In this document: positions 18,163-27,220 of the stretch, piece by piece
How the letters are laid out: each line of letters starts with the position of its first letter
Position numbering within the stretch: position 1 is the first letter of the stretch
Assembly: GCA_041751095.1 (NCBI GenBank)
Contig: JBGSYC010000136.1
Location: 1 to 64,000, forward strand
Source: JADCRZ01 sp041751095
GTDB lineage: Bacteria > Bacteroidota > Bacteroidia > Chitinophagales > Chitinophagaceae
Length of the DNA: 64,000 nucleotides
Reading direction: 5' to 3'
Program-made: the position numbers and the translations under genes
The notes under the pieces: generated by a model
Seen by the model: only the letters and a program-made list of their open reading frames with translations
Told to the model about the DNA's origin: nothing
Database searches by the model: none

Positions 18163-19161
18163 TTATTTAAAATACGCCGTAAAACCCCGGGACCGGTGAT
18201 AGGCAGGTTTACCGTTTTTTAACATGGCGATCTGTACTTCTGTGAATGGGAACCGTTTTACCAGTTGCAGGGCAGTTTCAACCGGTAAAACACTGCACGC
18301 CTTTGTGAGCCAGTCTGCTGTTATGCCCGTATTGGAGATTACCGTAACGTTTCTTGAATTGGTAAGCGCATAACCGGTATTAGGGTCAATGATGTGAGAA
18401 AACCGCCTGCCATTTAACTCTACATATTGATAAAGATCTCCCGACGTTGTTACTGCTTTGTTCTTTAACAGTAATTGCCGGGTCATTACATCTTCGGAAC
18501 CTGCAAGATTGATGCTCACTACCCAACCTTCAATTCCGGGTGGAACAGAACCGGCTACAATATCTCCTCCCGCATCCACCAGAGCGTAGGGAAAGCCCAG
18601 CTCACGTAAACGGACAACCGCCCGCTGAGCAGTTTCACCTTTGGCTATCCCTCCGAGGTCGAGCTGCATTCCGGTTTTTCTAAGCCGTATACTTTGCTTT
18701 AATGGAGAAAACTCCATCATCCTGAACCCTACACGCCGTTTTGCATCAGCCAGGCTATCCCGGTGAGGCATAGCCTTTCTTTGCCTCGCCATTCGCCACA
18801 ACTTTGTGAGCGGACCCATGGTTACATCAAAACTGCCTCCACTTACCCCGCTTGCTTTGTATGCAGCCGATAAAATGTTATACAAAGGCAGGGAGACTTC
18901 TACCCATTCTCCAGTGCCCGACTTTGCGGATAAACGGTTCAGTTCGCTGCCTGGCAGATAGTCGCTGTAAATGGTATTGAGGGTATCAATCATCAGGTAT
19001 GTTTGCGCTGCGGCAGCTGCCGCTTTCGAGGAATCCGAACCGTATACCACGATATTGAACAACGACCCCATTTTGGGCTGCTGAAAACTGTATTTGCGGT
19101 ACTGGCAAAAACACGGTATCCCCAAAACAAGTAGAAATAAATATAGGATGCATGTTTTCAT
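18163..19161 (-). CDS. apbE: FAD:protein FMN transferase ApbE
   Basis: 332 residues. A signal peptide or lipoprotein-like leader (CILYLFLLVLGIPCFCQ) puts it outside the cytoplasm. Typical motifs are present: MGSLFNIVVYG near 31, SGGSFDVTMGPLTKLWR near 105-121, LDLGGIAKGETAQR near 163-176, DAGGDIVAG near 193-201, TSGDLYQY near 233 and HIIDPNTGYAL near 246. ApbE transfers FMN from FAD to a Ser/Thr of a partner flavoprotein, using Mg2+. No recognisable target (NqrC, RnfG, FMN-bind) lies in the window, so the partner is elsewhere. It heads a minus-strand run with the SUMF1-type and Gfo/Idh/MocA genes. Confidence 0.93.
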   Translation of the reverse strand: MKTCILYLFLLVLGIPCFCQYRKYSFQQPKMGSLFNIVVYGSDSSKAAAAAAQTYLMIDTLNTIYSDYLPGSELNRLSAKSGTGEWVEVSLPLYNILSAAYKASGVSGGSFDVTMGPLTKLWRMARQRKAMPHRDSLADAKRRVGFRMMEFSPLKQSIRLRKTGMQLDLGGIAKGETAQRAVVRLRELGFPYALVDAGGDIVAGSVPPGIEGWVVSINLAGSEDVMTRQLLLKNKAVTTSGDLYQYVELNGRRFSHIIDPNTGYALTNSRNVTVISNTGITADWLTKACSVLPVETALQLVKRFPFTEVQIAMLKNGKPAYHRSRGFTAYFK

Positions 19162-19308
19162 AAAGCGGGGGAAAGATTAAAAATGAATGCTTTGGTTGTA
19201 ATTTGTTGTTTAACGGCGTGTCTTATTTATAGATGTCTTTATCGATGTATTTATCGTGGAAGTAAGCTGACATGGTACAATAATTTATCTTTATAAAAAA
19301 AATGCCAC

Positions 19309-19908
19309 ATGAAAAAGGTACACGAAGATAATTTGAATGAAGAAGATGAGAAACCTCTTGTTGAGAACGAGGCTTTAAAAAATACGGATGATGTCAATCA
19401 TGATAAAAGGCCGCCGGAAGTTACAGGCGACGAAGACCTGCCCGGGTATCCTCACTATCCTCCCACAGAAGATATCCTAAACCCTTCGGTTGATCTGGAA
19501 AGAGTTGATATAGATGTGGAAAAGATCACGCGCGCCGGAAATATCTCTGAATCGGACCTTTCCGGCGTAGCATCAGTTGCGCCCCTCAACGACATGGAAG
19601 AACCGGTAAACGATGACATGGACGAGGAAGACGACATCGGCATAGTGCCTGGAACTGAAGCGGATGTAACAAAGGAAGACCTGCTTTTGTTAGGCGCCAT
19701 AGACAAGGATATGGATATGGGAGAAGATGAGGAATTGGAGAACAAAGGTTTCCGCCTTTCACTCACCGGTGACGACCTGGACGTGCCGGGAGAAGAGCTT
19801 GATGATGACAATGAATTAATAGGGGAAGAAGATGAAGAAAATAATTATTACAGTCTTGGGGGTGATAACAAGGAAAGCCTTGAAGAAGATGCTGCAAGAG
19901 ATGAATAA
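19309..19908 (+). CDS. Highly acidic conserved hypothetical protein
   Basis: 199 residues of which roughly one third are Asp or Glu; almost no hydrophobic core, no signal peptide and no membrane segment, so it is probably disordered and cytoplasmic. It has a proline/tyrosine patch (GYPHYPPTEDILNP, about 46-59), a central NISESDLSG, and a tail GDDLDVPGEELDD then GEEDEENNYYSLGGDN (about 153-188). I remember similar tails in unannotated Bacteroidota proteins but cannot name a family. Possible roles include charge mimicry or binding of cations or basic proteins; none is shown. Confidence 0.75.
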   Translation: MKKVHEDNLNEEDEKPLVENEALKNTDDVNHDKRPPEVTGDEDLPGYPHYPPTEDILNPSVDLERVDIDVEKITRAGNISESDLSGVASVAPLNDMEEPVNDDMDEEDDIGIVPGTEADVTKEDLLLLGAIDKDMDMGEDEELENKGFRLSLTGDDLDVPGEELDDDNELIGEEDEENNYYSLGGDNKESLEEDAARDE

Positions 19909-19935
19909 AACGTTTTTAGAATCATTACCATCTTT

Positions 19936-20880
19936 TTATTTGCCCAGGTTTACAAGCATTTCTGTTGTCATGTCGGGAAGGTTATAGGCAGGTTGCCATC
20001 CCCAATCGTTACGTGCATGAACATCATCGATGCTGTATGGCCAACTTCCGGCAATGGCCTGGCGATAATCAGGGTGATAGCTTATCTTGAATTCGGGGAT
20101 ATGCTTTTTGATCTCGGCAGCTATTTCACCCGGAGAAAAGCTCATTGCCGAAATGTTATAAGATGTGCGAACCGAAATTTTTTCTGCGGGGGCTTCCATA
20201 AGTTCGATTGTTGCCCTTATGGCATCGTGCATGTACATCATCGGCAGGTAAGTATCTTCTTTTAAATAGCATTTGTATTCTTTGTGATGCAGGGCCTCAT
20301 AAAATATTTCGACCGCGTAATCTGTGGTTCCGCCGCCGGGTTCAGACCGGTAACTGATTAATCCCGGATACCTGAGGCTTCGTACGTCAACCTTATATCG
20401 CTGGAAATAATAATTGCACCAGAATTCGCCGGCGTACTTGCTGATGCCGTAAACAGTTGTTGGTTCGATGATTGTTTGTTGCGGGCAGTTGTGTTTTGGA
20501 GATGTGGGCCCAAATACAGCGATGCTGCTGGGCCAGTAAATTTTAGTAAGCTTCTCTTCTTTAGCGATATCCAGTACATGTAGCAAGCTCTGCATGTTCA
20601 GGTTCCATGCAAGCCCGGGATTTTTTTCACCTGTTGCCGAAAGTATTGCTGCTAAAAGGTATATCTGCGTTATGTTCTGGCGGATCACCTGCACATGCAG
20701 CATTTCCTTGTTCATCACATCCAGACTTACATAAGGTCCTGTGCCTTTCAGCAGCTCATTTTCTTCGCGCAGGTCTGACGCAATCACCTGCGCATTGCCG
20801 TACCGTTTCCGCAAAGCCAGTGTTAGATCCACCCCGATCTGACCGCTTGCACCGATCACTAAAATTTTTTCCTTAGTCAC
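19936..20880 (-). CDS. NAD-dependent L-threonine 3-dehydrogenase (SDR type)
   Basis: About 314 residues. Extended short-chain dehydrogenase with GASGQIG near the N-terminus, SSIAVFG and the catalytic YGISKYAGE (Tyr-x3-Lys), followed by YPGLISY, TTDYAVEIFYEAL and LPMMYMHDAI, which together match the SDR-type threonine dehydrogenases of Bacteroidota. It oxidises L-threonine to 2-amino-3-ketobutyrate, feeding glycine synthesis. No ATG is available; the GTG at 20878-20880 gives the usual family length, while a TTG at 20908-20910 would add ten residues. kdsA diverges from it across about 200 bp. Confidence 0.9.
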   Translation of the reverse strand: MTKEKILVIGASGQIGVDLTLALRKRYGNAQVIASDLREENELLKGTGPYVSLDVMNKEMLHVQVIRQNITQIYLLAAILSATGEKNPGLAWNLNMQSLLHVLDIAKEEKLTKIYWPSSIAVFGPTSPKHNCPQQTIIEPTTVYGISKYAGEFWCNYYFQRYKVDVRSLRYPGLISYRSEPGGGTTDYAVEIFYEALHHKEYKCYLKEDTYLPMMYMHDAIRATIELMEAPAEKISVRTSYNISAMSFSPGEIAAEIKKHIPEFKISYHPDYRQAIAGSWPYSIDDVHARNDWGWQPAYNLPDMTTEMLVNLGK

Positions 20881-21078
20881 ACCTGTATATTGAATGGCAA
20901 ACGTAGACAAAAGACAGATATAATAAAAAAGTGAGTATTGTAGATTTTTGACTGGCGTTTGCAGATTTTCAGGCTGGCAGTTTTCGAATGTTATAGTCGC
21001 CTTGCCGGCGTACCGTCTGAAATCTACAATTCCAAACCACCCATCTCAATCTACAATTCTCCTGCATATCTTTGGCGA

Positions 21079-21915
21079 ATGGAAAAATTTGTCAGAGACC
21101 TCTTCGCCGATCAAAATTATGATGCCAATAATTTTTTCCTGATTGCAGGACCTTGTGTTGTAGAAAGCGAAGACCTGGTTATGGAAGTTGCTGATACCGT
21201 TTCCGGCATTTGTAGAAATTTAGGTATCCCCTACATCTTCAAGGCTTCTTACCGGAAAGCCAACAGGACAAGCGCCTCGTCCTTTACGGGCATCGGCGAT
21301 GAAGCAGCTTTACGCCTGGTTCAAAAAACAGGAAAAACATACCATCTTCCGACTACTTCTGACATTCATGCGCATGATGAAGCAGCCGTGGCCGCAAAAT
21401 ATATCGATATCCTGCAAATACCGGCCTTTCTCTGCAGGCAAACCGATCTTTTGATTGCCGCAGCTCAAACAGGAAAAATTGTAAATGTAAAAAAAGGACA
21501 ATTTATCAGTGGTGAAGCAATGAAGTTTGCAGTTGAAAAAATCCGGCAGGCGGGTAATGAAAAGGTAATGCTTACGGAGCGCGGAAACACTTTCGGTTAC
21601 AAAGACCTCGTCGTAGACTTCCGGAATATTCCCGATATGCAATCGCACCAGGTGCCGGTGATCATGGACTGTACGCACAGCCTTCAACAACCCAATCAAC
21701 CAGGGGGAGTCACCGGGGGTAACCCGCAAATGATCGGAACAATTGCAAAGGCCTCCATCGCAACCGGTGTAGACGGGCTATTTATCGAAACCCATCCCAA
21801 CCCGGCCGTAGCCAAAAGCGATGGAGCCAATATGTTGCCGCTGAAATTGCTCAAAGGGCTGCTTGAACAACTGGTAAAGATTCGAAAAGCAGTTGAAGTG
21901 AATCAGGATAATTAA
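21079..21915 (+). CDS. kdsA: 3-deoxy-8-phosphooctulonate (KDO-8-P) synthase
   Basis: 278 residues. Condenses phosphoenolpyruvate with arabinose-5-phosphate to make KDO-8-phosphate for the LPS inner core. Motifs: LIAGPCVVES 21-30, KASYRKANRTS 55-65, TDIH-like TSDIHAHD, TERGNTFGY, DCTHSLQQPN and TGGNPQMIGT. Cys26 in GPC marks the metal-dependent class; metal-independent enzymes such as E. coli KdsA have Asn there. The frame extends upstream through a TTG at 20959, but the ATG at 21079 matches the family start. A strong terminator follows. Confidence 0.96.
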   Translation: MEKFVRDLFADQNYDANNFFLIAGPCVVESEDLVMEVADTVSGICRNLGIPYIFKASYRKANRTSASSFTGIGDEAALRLVQKTGKTYHLPTTSDIHAHDEAAVAAKYIDILQIPAFLCRQTDLLIAAAQTGKIVNVKKGQFISGEAMKFAVEKIRQAGNEKVMLTERGNTFGYKDLVVDFRNIPDMQSHQVPVIMDCTHSLQQPNQPGGVTGGNPQMIGTIAKASIATGVDGLFIETHPNPAVAKSDGANMLPLKLLKGLLEQLVKIRKAVEVNQDN

Positions 21916-21945
21916 AAGAGCCTTTGCAACCACACAAAGGCTCTT
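21916..21945 (+). terminator. Terminator of kdsA
   Basis: Perfect 11-bp stem (AAGAGCCTTTG / CAAAGGCTCTT) with an 8-base loop, followed by TTTTT (21949-21953). It lies at the kdsA stop codon. Confidence 0.9.
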
Positions 21946-22079
21946 AGGTTTTTCATTTTACATCAGGGTAATGATATATCAGGATTAATTCGATCGGTCT
22001 GGAGGTTGCAAATATAGCATAAGGTTGTTTCCCGGCATATCCGGGAAAGTCATCGTCATACCCACAAAAGACTAACTGC

Positions 22080-22301
22080 TTACAGATAACGCAAAGGATT
22101 GCGCCGCGCAGATAATATATAATCTTTCACATTCATCCAGAAGGCAACAAATAAATAAAAGATGATAGGCGACCCCATTGTAAGTAAAGACAGGTAAATG
22201 AAATTCTTCCGGATAGTGGAAGAAGCGATACCCATCTTATCACCAAGAAAGGAACAAACGCCAAACACCTGCCATTCGATAAAGTGTTTGATTTTTTTCA
22301 T
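22080..22301 (-). CDS. Small PspC-domain membrane protein
   Basis: 73 residues. It matches the PspC fold (PF04024): a short N-terminal helix with FGVCSFLGDKMGIASSTIR, then one strong membrane segment (FIYLSLLTMGSPIIFYLFVAFW, about 34-56) and a basic C-terminus. PspC proteins take part in envelope-stress responses together with PspA or PspB; none of those is seen here. The gene stands alone between kdsA and acn. Confidence 0.75.
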   Translation of the reverse strand: MKKIKHFIEWQVFGVCSFLGDKMGIASSTIRKNFIYLSLLTMGSPIIFYLFVAFWMNVKDYILSARRNPLRYL

Positions 22302-22455
22302 TGGATATACATTATACGTCTTGAATTGAAGGCTTTATTGTGCACCGCTTACCATAAATATAACAAAAATCCTACAATAGCTTGTCATTGGTTGAGGCGT
22401 GCGGGCATTCGGCCGGATTTCCGCAAAACAAAATAATCATACCTGGTTATATTGA

Positions 22456-22487
22456 TTTGTAAGAAAGGCCTATCTTAGATAAATTCG
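22456..22487 (+). promoter_or_regulatory. Candidate promoter of aconitase
   Basis: TTTG (22456-22459) and TAAATTCG (22480-22487) are separated by 20 bases and match the Bacteroidota TTTG / TAnnTTTG consensus with one change. Initiation near 22493 would leave a leader of about 24 bases before the ATG at 22517. Confidence 0.5.
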
Positions 22488-22516
22488 CACATCTCAACAT
22501 TATAAACGACTAACCT

Positions 22517-24784
22517 ATGGTTTTTGATCTGGATCTTATTACGAAAGTCTATGCTGAAATGCCGGGCAAAATTGATGCCGGGAGGAACTTAACGGGAAAA
22601 CCACTCACACTGGCCGAAAAAATCCTGTATTCGCATTTGTATTCGTCACCGCAAAAAGCATATGACCGTGGAAAGGATTATGTAGAATTTGCTCCTGACC
22701 GGGTAGCGATGCAGGACGCAACAGCCCAAATGGCGCTTTTGCAGTTCATGACCTGTGGCAGGGCAACCGTTGCAGTGCCTTCCACCGTTCATTGCGATCA
22801 CCTCATTCAGGCAAAGGTAGGTGCAGTTGAAGATCTTGCGTCTGCTATTGATATCAATCGCGAAGTATATGATTTTTTAGCTTCTATCTCGAACAAATAT
22901 GGCATCGGCTTCTGGAAACCGGGCGCCGGAATTATTCACCAGGTTGTTCTCGAAAATTATGCATTTCCCGGCGGGCTGATGATCGGAACGGATTCACACA
23001 CGCCTAACGCAGGAGGTCTCGGCATGTTAGCCATTGGCGTAGGCGGAGCAGATGCAGTGGATGTAATGGCCGGACTGCCCTGGGAACTAAAGATGCCGAA
23101 AGTAATTGGCGTAAAACTCACCGGGCGTTTAAGTGGCTGGACCGCACCAAAGGATGTAATTCTTAAAGTAGCCGGTATCCTTACCGTAAAGGGTGGTACC
23201 GGAGCTATTGTTGAATATTTTGGAGAAGGTGCAGATAGCATCAGCGCCACGGGAAAAGCAACGATTTGTAATATGGGGGCTGAAGTGGGCGCCACCTGTT
23301 CAATTTTCGGCTATGATGATAAGATGGCGGATTATCTTAAAATTACCGGCAGGGAAGAAGTCGCGATGATGGCCGACGGCATCAGGGAGAATTTACGGCC
23401 CGATGCTGAGGTATATGAAAATCCACAGGATTATTACGACCAGGTAATTGAAATTAACCTGAGTGAATTGGAACCACACGTCAATGGGCCCTTCACCCCG
23501 GATCTGGCCTGGCCCATTTCAAGGTTCAGCGAAGCGGTCATCGCCAACAACTGGCCCCAGAAGTTGGAAGTTGCTTTGATCGGCTCCTGTACCAATTCCT
23601 CTTACGAAGACATCAGCCGATCGGCATCAGTGGCCCAACAGGCTATCGATAAGCATTTAAAAACCAAAGCAGAATTTACGATCACGCCGGGAAGCGAGCT
23701 GGTTCGTTCTACCGTTGAAAAAGACGGGCTGCTTCATACACTTGATGAAATCGGCGGAGTTGTTCTGGCAAACGCCTGCGGGCCGTGTATCGGCCAATGG
23801 GCAAGACATATCGATGATCCTAACCGAAAAAATTCCATCATTACTTCCTTTAACCGGAATTTCGCCAAGCGTAATGACGGCCTTTCTGCTACCCACGCTT
23901 TTGTGGCATCTCCGGAGATTGTAACGGCTTTTGCCATCGCCGGCGACCTGACGTTTAATCCCTTAAAAGATACCCTTACCAATGAAGACGGGCAGCAGGT
24001 GATGTTAGACGAACCCACCGGCCTGGAGTTACCGCCTAACGGATTTTCGGTGGACGATCCGGGATATCAGCCCCCGGCAGAAGATGGGAGTACGGTGCAG
24101 GTGGCTGTCCGAGATGACTCAGACCGTTTGCAGCTGCTCGAACCATTTCCGGCCTGGGAGGGAACCGATATCAAAGGTTTAAAACTGCTCATCAAAGCCA
24201 AAGGAAAATGTACAACAGATCATATCTCCATGGCAGGCCCCTGGCTCAAATACCGTGGGCACCTCGATAATATCTCCAACAACATGTTGATTGGTGCGGT
24301 GAATGCATTTAACGACAAAACGGACTCGGTAAAGAACCAGTTAACCGGCGTCTATGGGCCGGTACCCGCAACGCAGCGTGCGTACAAAGCCGCCGGTCTT
24401 GGTTCTGTTGTCATCGGGGATGAAAATTACGGAGAAGGATCCTCAAGGGAACATGCAGCTATGGAGCCACGTCACCTTGGTGTACGCGCCATACTCGTTA
24501 AATCCTTTGCCCGAATCCACGAAACGAATCTTAAAAAGCAGGGAATGCTGGCTTTAACTTTTGAAGATAAAGCTGATTATGAAAAAGTGCAGGAAGACGA
24601 TACGATAGATATTGTCGGCCTCGATAGTTTTGCTCCGGGCAGGCCGCTGACGGTAGTGCTAAATCATATCGACGGCAATACAGACCAGATCAGCACTCAT
24701 CATACCTATAATGAGCCGCAAATCGAGTGGTTTAAAGCCGGCGGTGCATTAAATGTGATCCGGCGGGAATTTGCCAATAGCTAA
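22517..24784 (+). CDS. acn: Aconitate hydratase (mitochondrial-type)
   Basis: 755 residues. Interconverts citrate and isocitrate in the TCA cycle. The three [4Fe-4S] cysteines are present: one in IGSCTNSSYED near 357 and two in NACGPCIGQW near 420-423. The N-terminal substrate motif GTDSHTPNAGGLG is near 157-169, and the C-terminal swivel domain contains GEGSSREHAAMEPRHLG near 640. Length and motif order match the mitochondrial-type enzyme rather than AcnB. A promoter-like pair lies upstream and a bidirectional terminator downstream. Confidence 0.97.
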   Translation: MVFDLDLITKVYAEMPGKIDAGRNLTGKPLTLAEKILYSHLYSSPQKAYDRGKDYVEFAPDRVAMQDATAQMALLQFMTCGRATVAVPSTVHCDHLIQAKVGAVEDLASAIDINREVYDFLASISNKYGIGFWKPGAGIIHQVVLENYAFPGGLMIGTDSHTPNAGGLGMLAIGVGGADAVDVMAGLPWELKMPKVIGVKLTGRLSGWTAPKDVILKVAGILTVKGGTGAIVEYFGEGADSISATGKATICNMGAEVGATCSIFGYDDKMADYLKITGREEVAMMADGIRENLRPDAEVYENPQDYYDQVIEINLSELEPHVNGPFTPDLAWPISRFSEAVIANNWPQKLEVALIGSCTNSSYEDISRSASVAQQAIDKHLKTKAEFTITPGSELVRSTVEKDGLLHTLDEIGGVVLANACGPCIGQWARHIDDPNRKNSIITSFNRNFAKRNDGLSATHAFVASPEIVTAFAIAGDLTFNPLKDTLTNEDGQQVMLDEPTGLELPPNGFSVDDPGYQPPAEDGSTVQVAVRDDSDRLQLLEPFPAWEGTDIKGLKLLIKAKGKCTTDHISMAGPWLKYRGHLDNISNNMLIGAVNAFNDKTDSVKNQLTGVYGPVPATQRAYKAAGLGSVVIGDENYGEGSSREHAAMEPRHLGVRAILVKSFARIHETNLKKQGMLALTFEDKADYEKVQEDDTIDIVGLDSFAPGRPLTVVLNHIDGNTDQISTHHTYNEPQIEWFKAGGALNVIRREFANS

Positions 24785-24786
24785 TT

Positions 24787-24821
24787 CAAAAAGGGCTGCC
24801 ATAACAGGCGGCCCTTTTTAT
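24787..24821 (+). terminator. Bidirectional terminator between acn and the PH-domain gene
   Basis: Stem AAAAAGGGC(T)GCC / GGC(G)GCCCTTTTT with a 6-base loop. It has A on its left and T on its right, so it can end both acn (plus) and the convergent PH-domain gene (minus). Confidence 0.85.
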
Positions 24822-24843
24822 TACATTGATCATCGATATGCAG

Positions 24844-25224
24844 TTAGTTTAGCACGTACTTCGCCAGTACTTTTTGCAGATCATAAATATTCACCTGGTT
24901 GTTGAAGCGTTTAATCACGCTTGGATTTACTTCACTTGAAATCCATATCTTGAGCTCTGCGTCAAGGTCAAAATGCCCGGCCGTTTCTATACTGAACTTC
25001 GAAATACTTTTGTAGACAATAGATAAGTACTCGATTTTTTTTCCGGTTAACCCCTGCTTATCGACGAGGACAAGTCTTTTATTTGTAAACACGAACACAT
25101 CCCGGATCAGCTTGAAACCAATTTCGATCGTTTCTCCCTCCGCTAAAAGGTTCGCGTATTCTTTTGCGAGTTCTTCCGGTTGTACAACACCCGAATTGCC
25201 AAGCAATGATGAAAATAGTCTCAT
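24844..25224 (-). CDS. PH domain protein (bPH_1)
   Basis: 126 residues from the ATG at 25222-25224. One bacterial pleckstrin-homology fold (PF08000): EGETIEIGFKLIRDVFVFTNKRLVLVD, then LSIVYKSISKFSIE and ELKIWIS. The FTNKRLVLVD strand is the usual hallmark. The frame is open further upstream to 25437, but that extension overlaps the response-regulator gene and has no homology-like features. Function unknown; soluble, no signal peptide. Confidence 0.85.
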   Translation of the reverse strand: MRLFSSLLGNSGVVQPEELAKEYANLLAEGETIEIGFKLIRDVFVFTNKRLVLVDKQGLTGKKIEYLSIVYKSISKFSIETAGHFDLDAELKIWISSEVNPSVIKRFNNQVNIYDLQKVLAKYVLN

Positions 25225-25378
25225 AGTATTAACATTGAACCCTAAAGTAGCATTATTTGGCTTAAAAACATAATGCCCATAATGGGCTGCAGCTTTGATG
25301 AAGAAACTTAGGTTTACGACGGGTATGCTGTAGGCAGGCTGGCGCTCGCTTTCCCGCTGAAAAGAATGGATGTATCCG

Positions 25379-26143
25379 TTATTTCTCAAACCACTTTCGA
25401 AATTCCGCCGCTTTGTCTTTACTGATGACCGTATCATCAGGTTTTACATTTTTGAACCTGAGCTGCAATTTACCCGTGTCATCGGTACGGTAACTATCAA
25501 TAAAAGGAAGATGGACAAGGCGCTGGCGGTTAGCCCTGAAGTAAGTCCCCGGGTCAACAAGTTCTTCAACCTCATCGAGAGAACGATAATCGGTAATGTA
25601 TTTCTTCCCCTCCTGGCTCACCAGGTAGATAAGCTCTTCTTTCAGAAAACACACAACCTCCGCGTTGGGAATAAGCGTTACTGACTGGCCGGCATGTACG
25701 GCAAATCGCTGTTTGTATTGTTTAATTTGAGAAAAATCAGAAAAGACCTCCATCAAATGGCGCATGTAAGTCTCGTTTGTAAATTTCATTTGCAGCAGTC
25801 GGAATTTTTGAAACGCCGACTGAAGGTCCGACCTTTCAACTGGCTTTAGCAGATAGTCTATACTGTTAAGTTTGAAAGCACGGATGGCAAATTCATTATA
25901 TGCAGTTGTAAATATGATGGGGCAGCCGGGGAAGGTGCCGGAAAATATATCAAGGCTGATGCCATCAGAGAGCTGGATGTCTGCAAGAACGAGGTCAGGC
26001 TGGGGATTTTCTGAAAACCAGCGTTTTGAATCCGCTACACTACGTAAAGGTCCGATAATTGTCGCATCGGGTTCGAGGCTAATGACCAGCTTCGCCAGGC
26101 TAATGGCTACCAAAGGCTCATCTTCGATCATTACAATTTTCAT
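25379..26143 (-). CDS. LytTR-family response regulator
   Basis: 254 residues. Receiver domain 1-120 with acidic pocket ED (7-8), phospho-acceptor Asp55 (LVLADIQL), Thr in FTTAY near 79-83 and Lys in YLLKPVE near 101. The C-terminal LytTR DNA-binding domain is at about 147-254, with EVVCFLKEELIYLVS, YRSLDEVEELVD and FRANRQRLVHLPFIDS. Its start overlaps the end of the upstream kinase gene by 4 bases (26140-26143), so the two are translationally coupled. Likely target: the export operon next door. Confidence 0.95.
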   Translation of the reverse strand: MKIVMIEDEPLVAISLAKLVISLEPDATIIGPLRSVADSKRWFSENPQPDLVLADIQLSDGISLDIFSGTFPGCPIIFTTAYNEFAIRAFKLNSIDYLLKPVERSDLQSAFQKFRLLQMKFTNETYMRHLMEVFSDFSQIKQYKQRFAVHAGQSVTLIPNAEVVCFLKEELIYLVSQEGKKYITDYRSLDEVEELVDPGTYFRANRQRLVHLPFIDSYRTDDTGKLQLRFKNVKPDDTVISKDKAAEFRKWFEK

Positions 26144-27159
26144 AACAATGGCAATTTTACCTCAAAAAAGTCAGCCTCATCAGTTATTACGACGGGCTCT
26201 GCCGTAAGATAAGCGTATAGCTGCTGCAGTTGCTGCAACCCGTATTTGTTTGATGTGCCGATCTGTTTGCGCAATTGTTTATTGTTGCGTATATAAAGAT
26301 ACCCGGCGTCATCCCTTACAAATATTCTTAAAGGCATTGCCTCATGAACGCTATTGTGTTTTATCGCGTTGTCTATAAGCATCTGGAGTGTAACCATCAC
26401 GACACCTTTTTCAAGGCTTACTTCCCCGATATCCATATCTATCAAAACTGCATGCTGATACCGTATTTCTAAAAGCGATACATAATGCCGGATAAAATTA
26501 AGTTCGGTCTGAAGCGTTACGACTTCATTCTCCTTGTGCTCCAATACATACCTGTACACTTTAGCGAGGTGCCGGACAAATTCAGAAGCAAGGGCGGCAT
26601 TAGATTGTATCAAACCGTCGAGTGATGTCAACGTATTGAACAGGAAATGAGGATTCACCTGGTTTTTCAGGTGATGGTATTGCATCATGGATTTTTCCCT
26701 GGCCATTTGCGCGGCGGCAACCTCCAGCTTTGCTTTATCTTCAACAGACTCCTGCCATTGCCTGAAGAAATAGAATACGTAGAACCCAAAATTGAGCAGA
26801 AGGATCATAACAAAAAACAACAGGGATAGTACAGTAAGGAATTGTTTGTTTGCAAAGGGAGGAAGGAGATGCCTGGCAGAATAAAACCCTATGATATACA
26901 AGGGTGTTATCATTAGTATAGAACCTGATAACTGCAGCAATATTCGCCAGGTTACGCTGTTTTCGAACGGGAACAGCCTGTCAAGATAATTGTTCAGCAA
27001 CCTGATCATATGCCACATACCAATGAAAACGATCACTTGTGCTATGAACACCAAAACGTGCACTTTTAACGGCCATTCTGTGATCATATACGCCCGTACG
27101 GTTGCCATGATCACCGAGAAGATGAAGATGATAATATATGGTATATGTTTCCAGTTCAT
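26140..27159 (-). CDS. LytS-type sensor histidine kinase
   Basis: 339 residues. Four hydrophobic segments (about 6-24, 33-52, 70-92, 104-132) precede a His_kinase domain (PF06580) with phospho-acceptor His171 in QVNPHFLFNTL, followed by a degenerate HATPase with DNAIKHN near 270. There is no periplasmic sensor domain, so it probably senses a signal in or near the membrane. Paired with the LytTR regulator by a 4-base overlap. It follows the ABC transporter genes by about 60 bp. Confidence 0.94.
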   Translation of the reverse strand: MNWKHIPYIIIFIFSVIMATVRAYMITEWPLKVHVLVFIAQVIVFIGMWHMIRLLNNYLDRLFPFENSVTWRILLQLSGSILMITPLYIIGFYSARHLLPPFANKQFLTVLSLLFFVMILLLNFGFYVFYFFRQWQESVEDKAKLEVAAAQMAREKSMMQYHHLKNQVNPHFLFNTLTSLDGLIQSNAALASEFVRHLAKVYRYVLEHKENEVVTLQTELNFIRHYVSLLEIRYQHAVLIDMDIGEVSLEKGVVMVTLQMLIDNAIKHNSVHEAMPLRIFVRDDAGYLYIRNNKQLRKQIGTSNKYGLQQLQQLYAYLTAEPVVITDEADFFEVKLPLL

Positions 27160-27220
27160 TCTGTAACAGTGGTGTTCAGCAACACGATCGAATCAGATTG
27201 ATGGACCGCCGATGCCTGTA

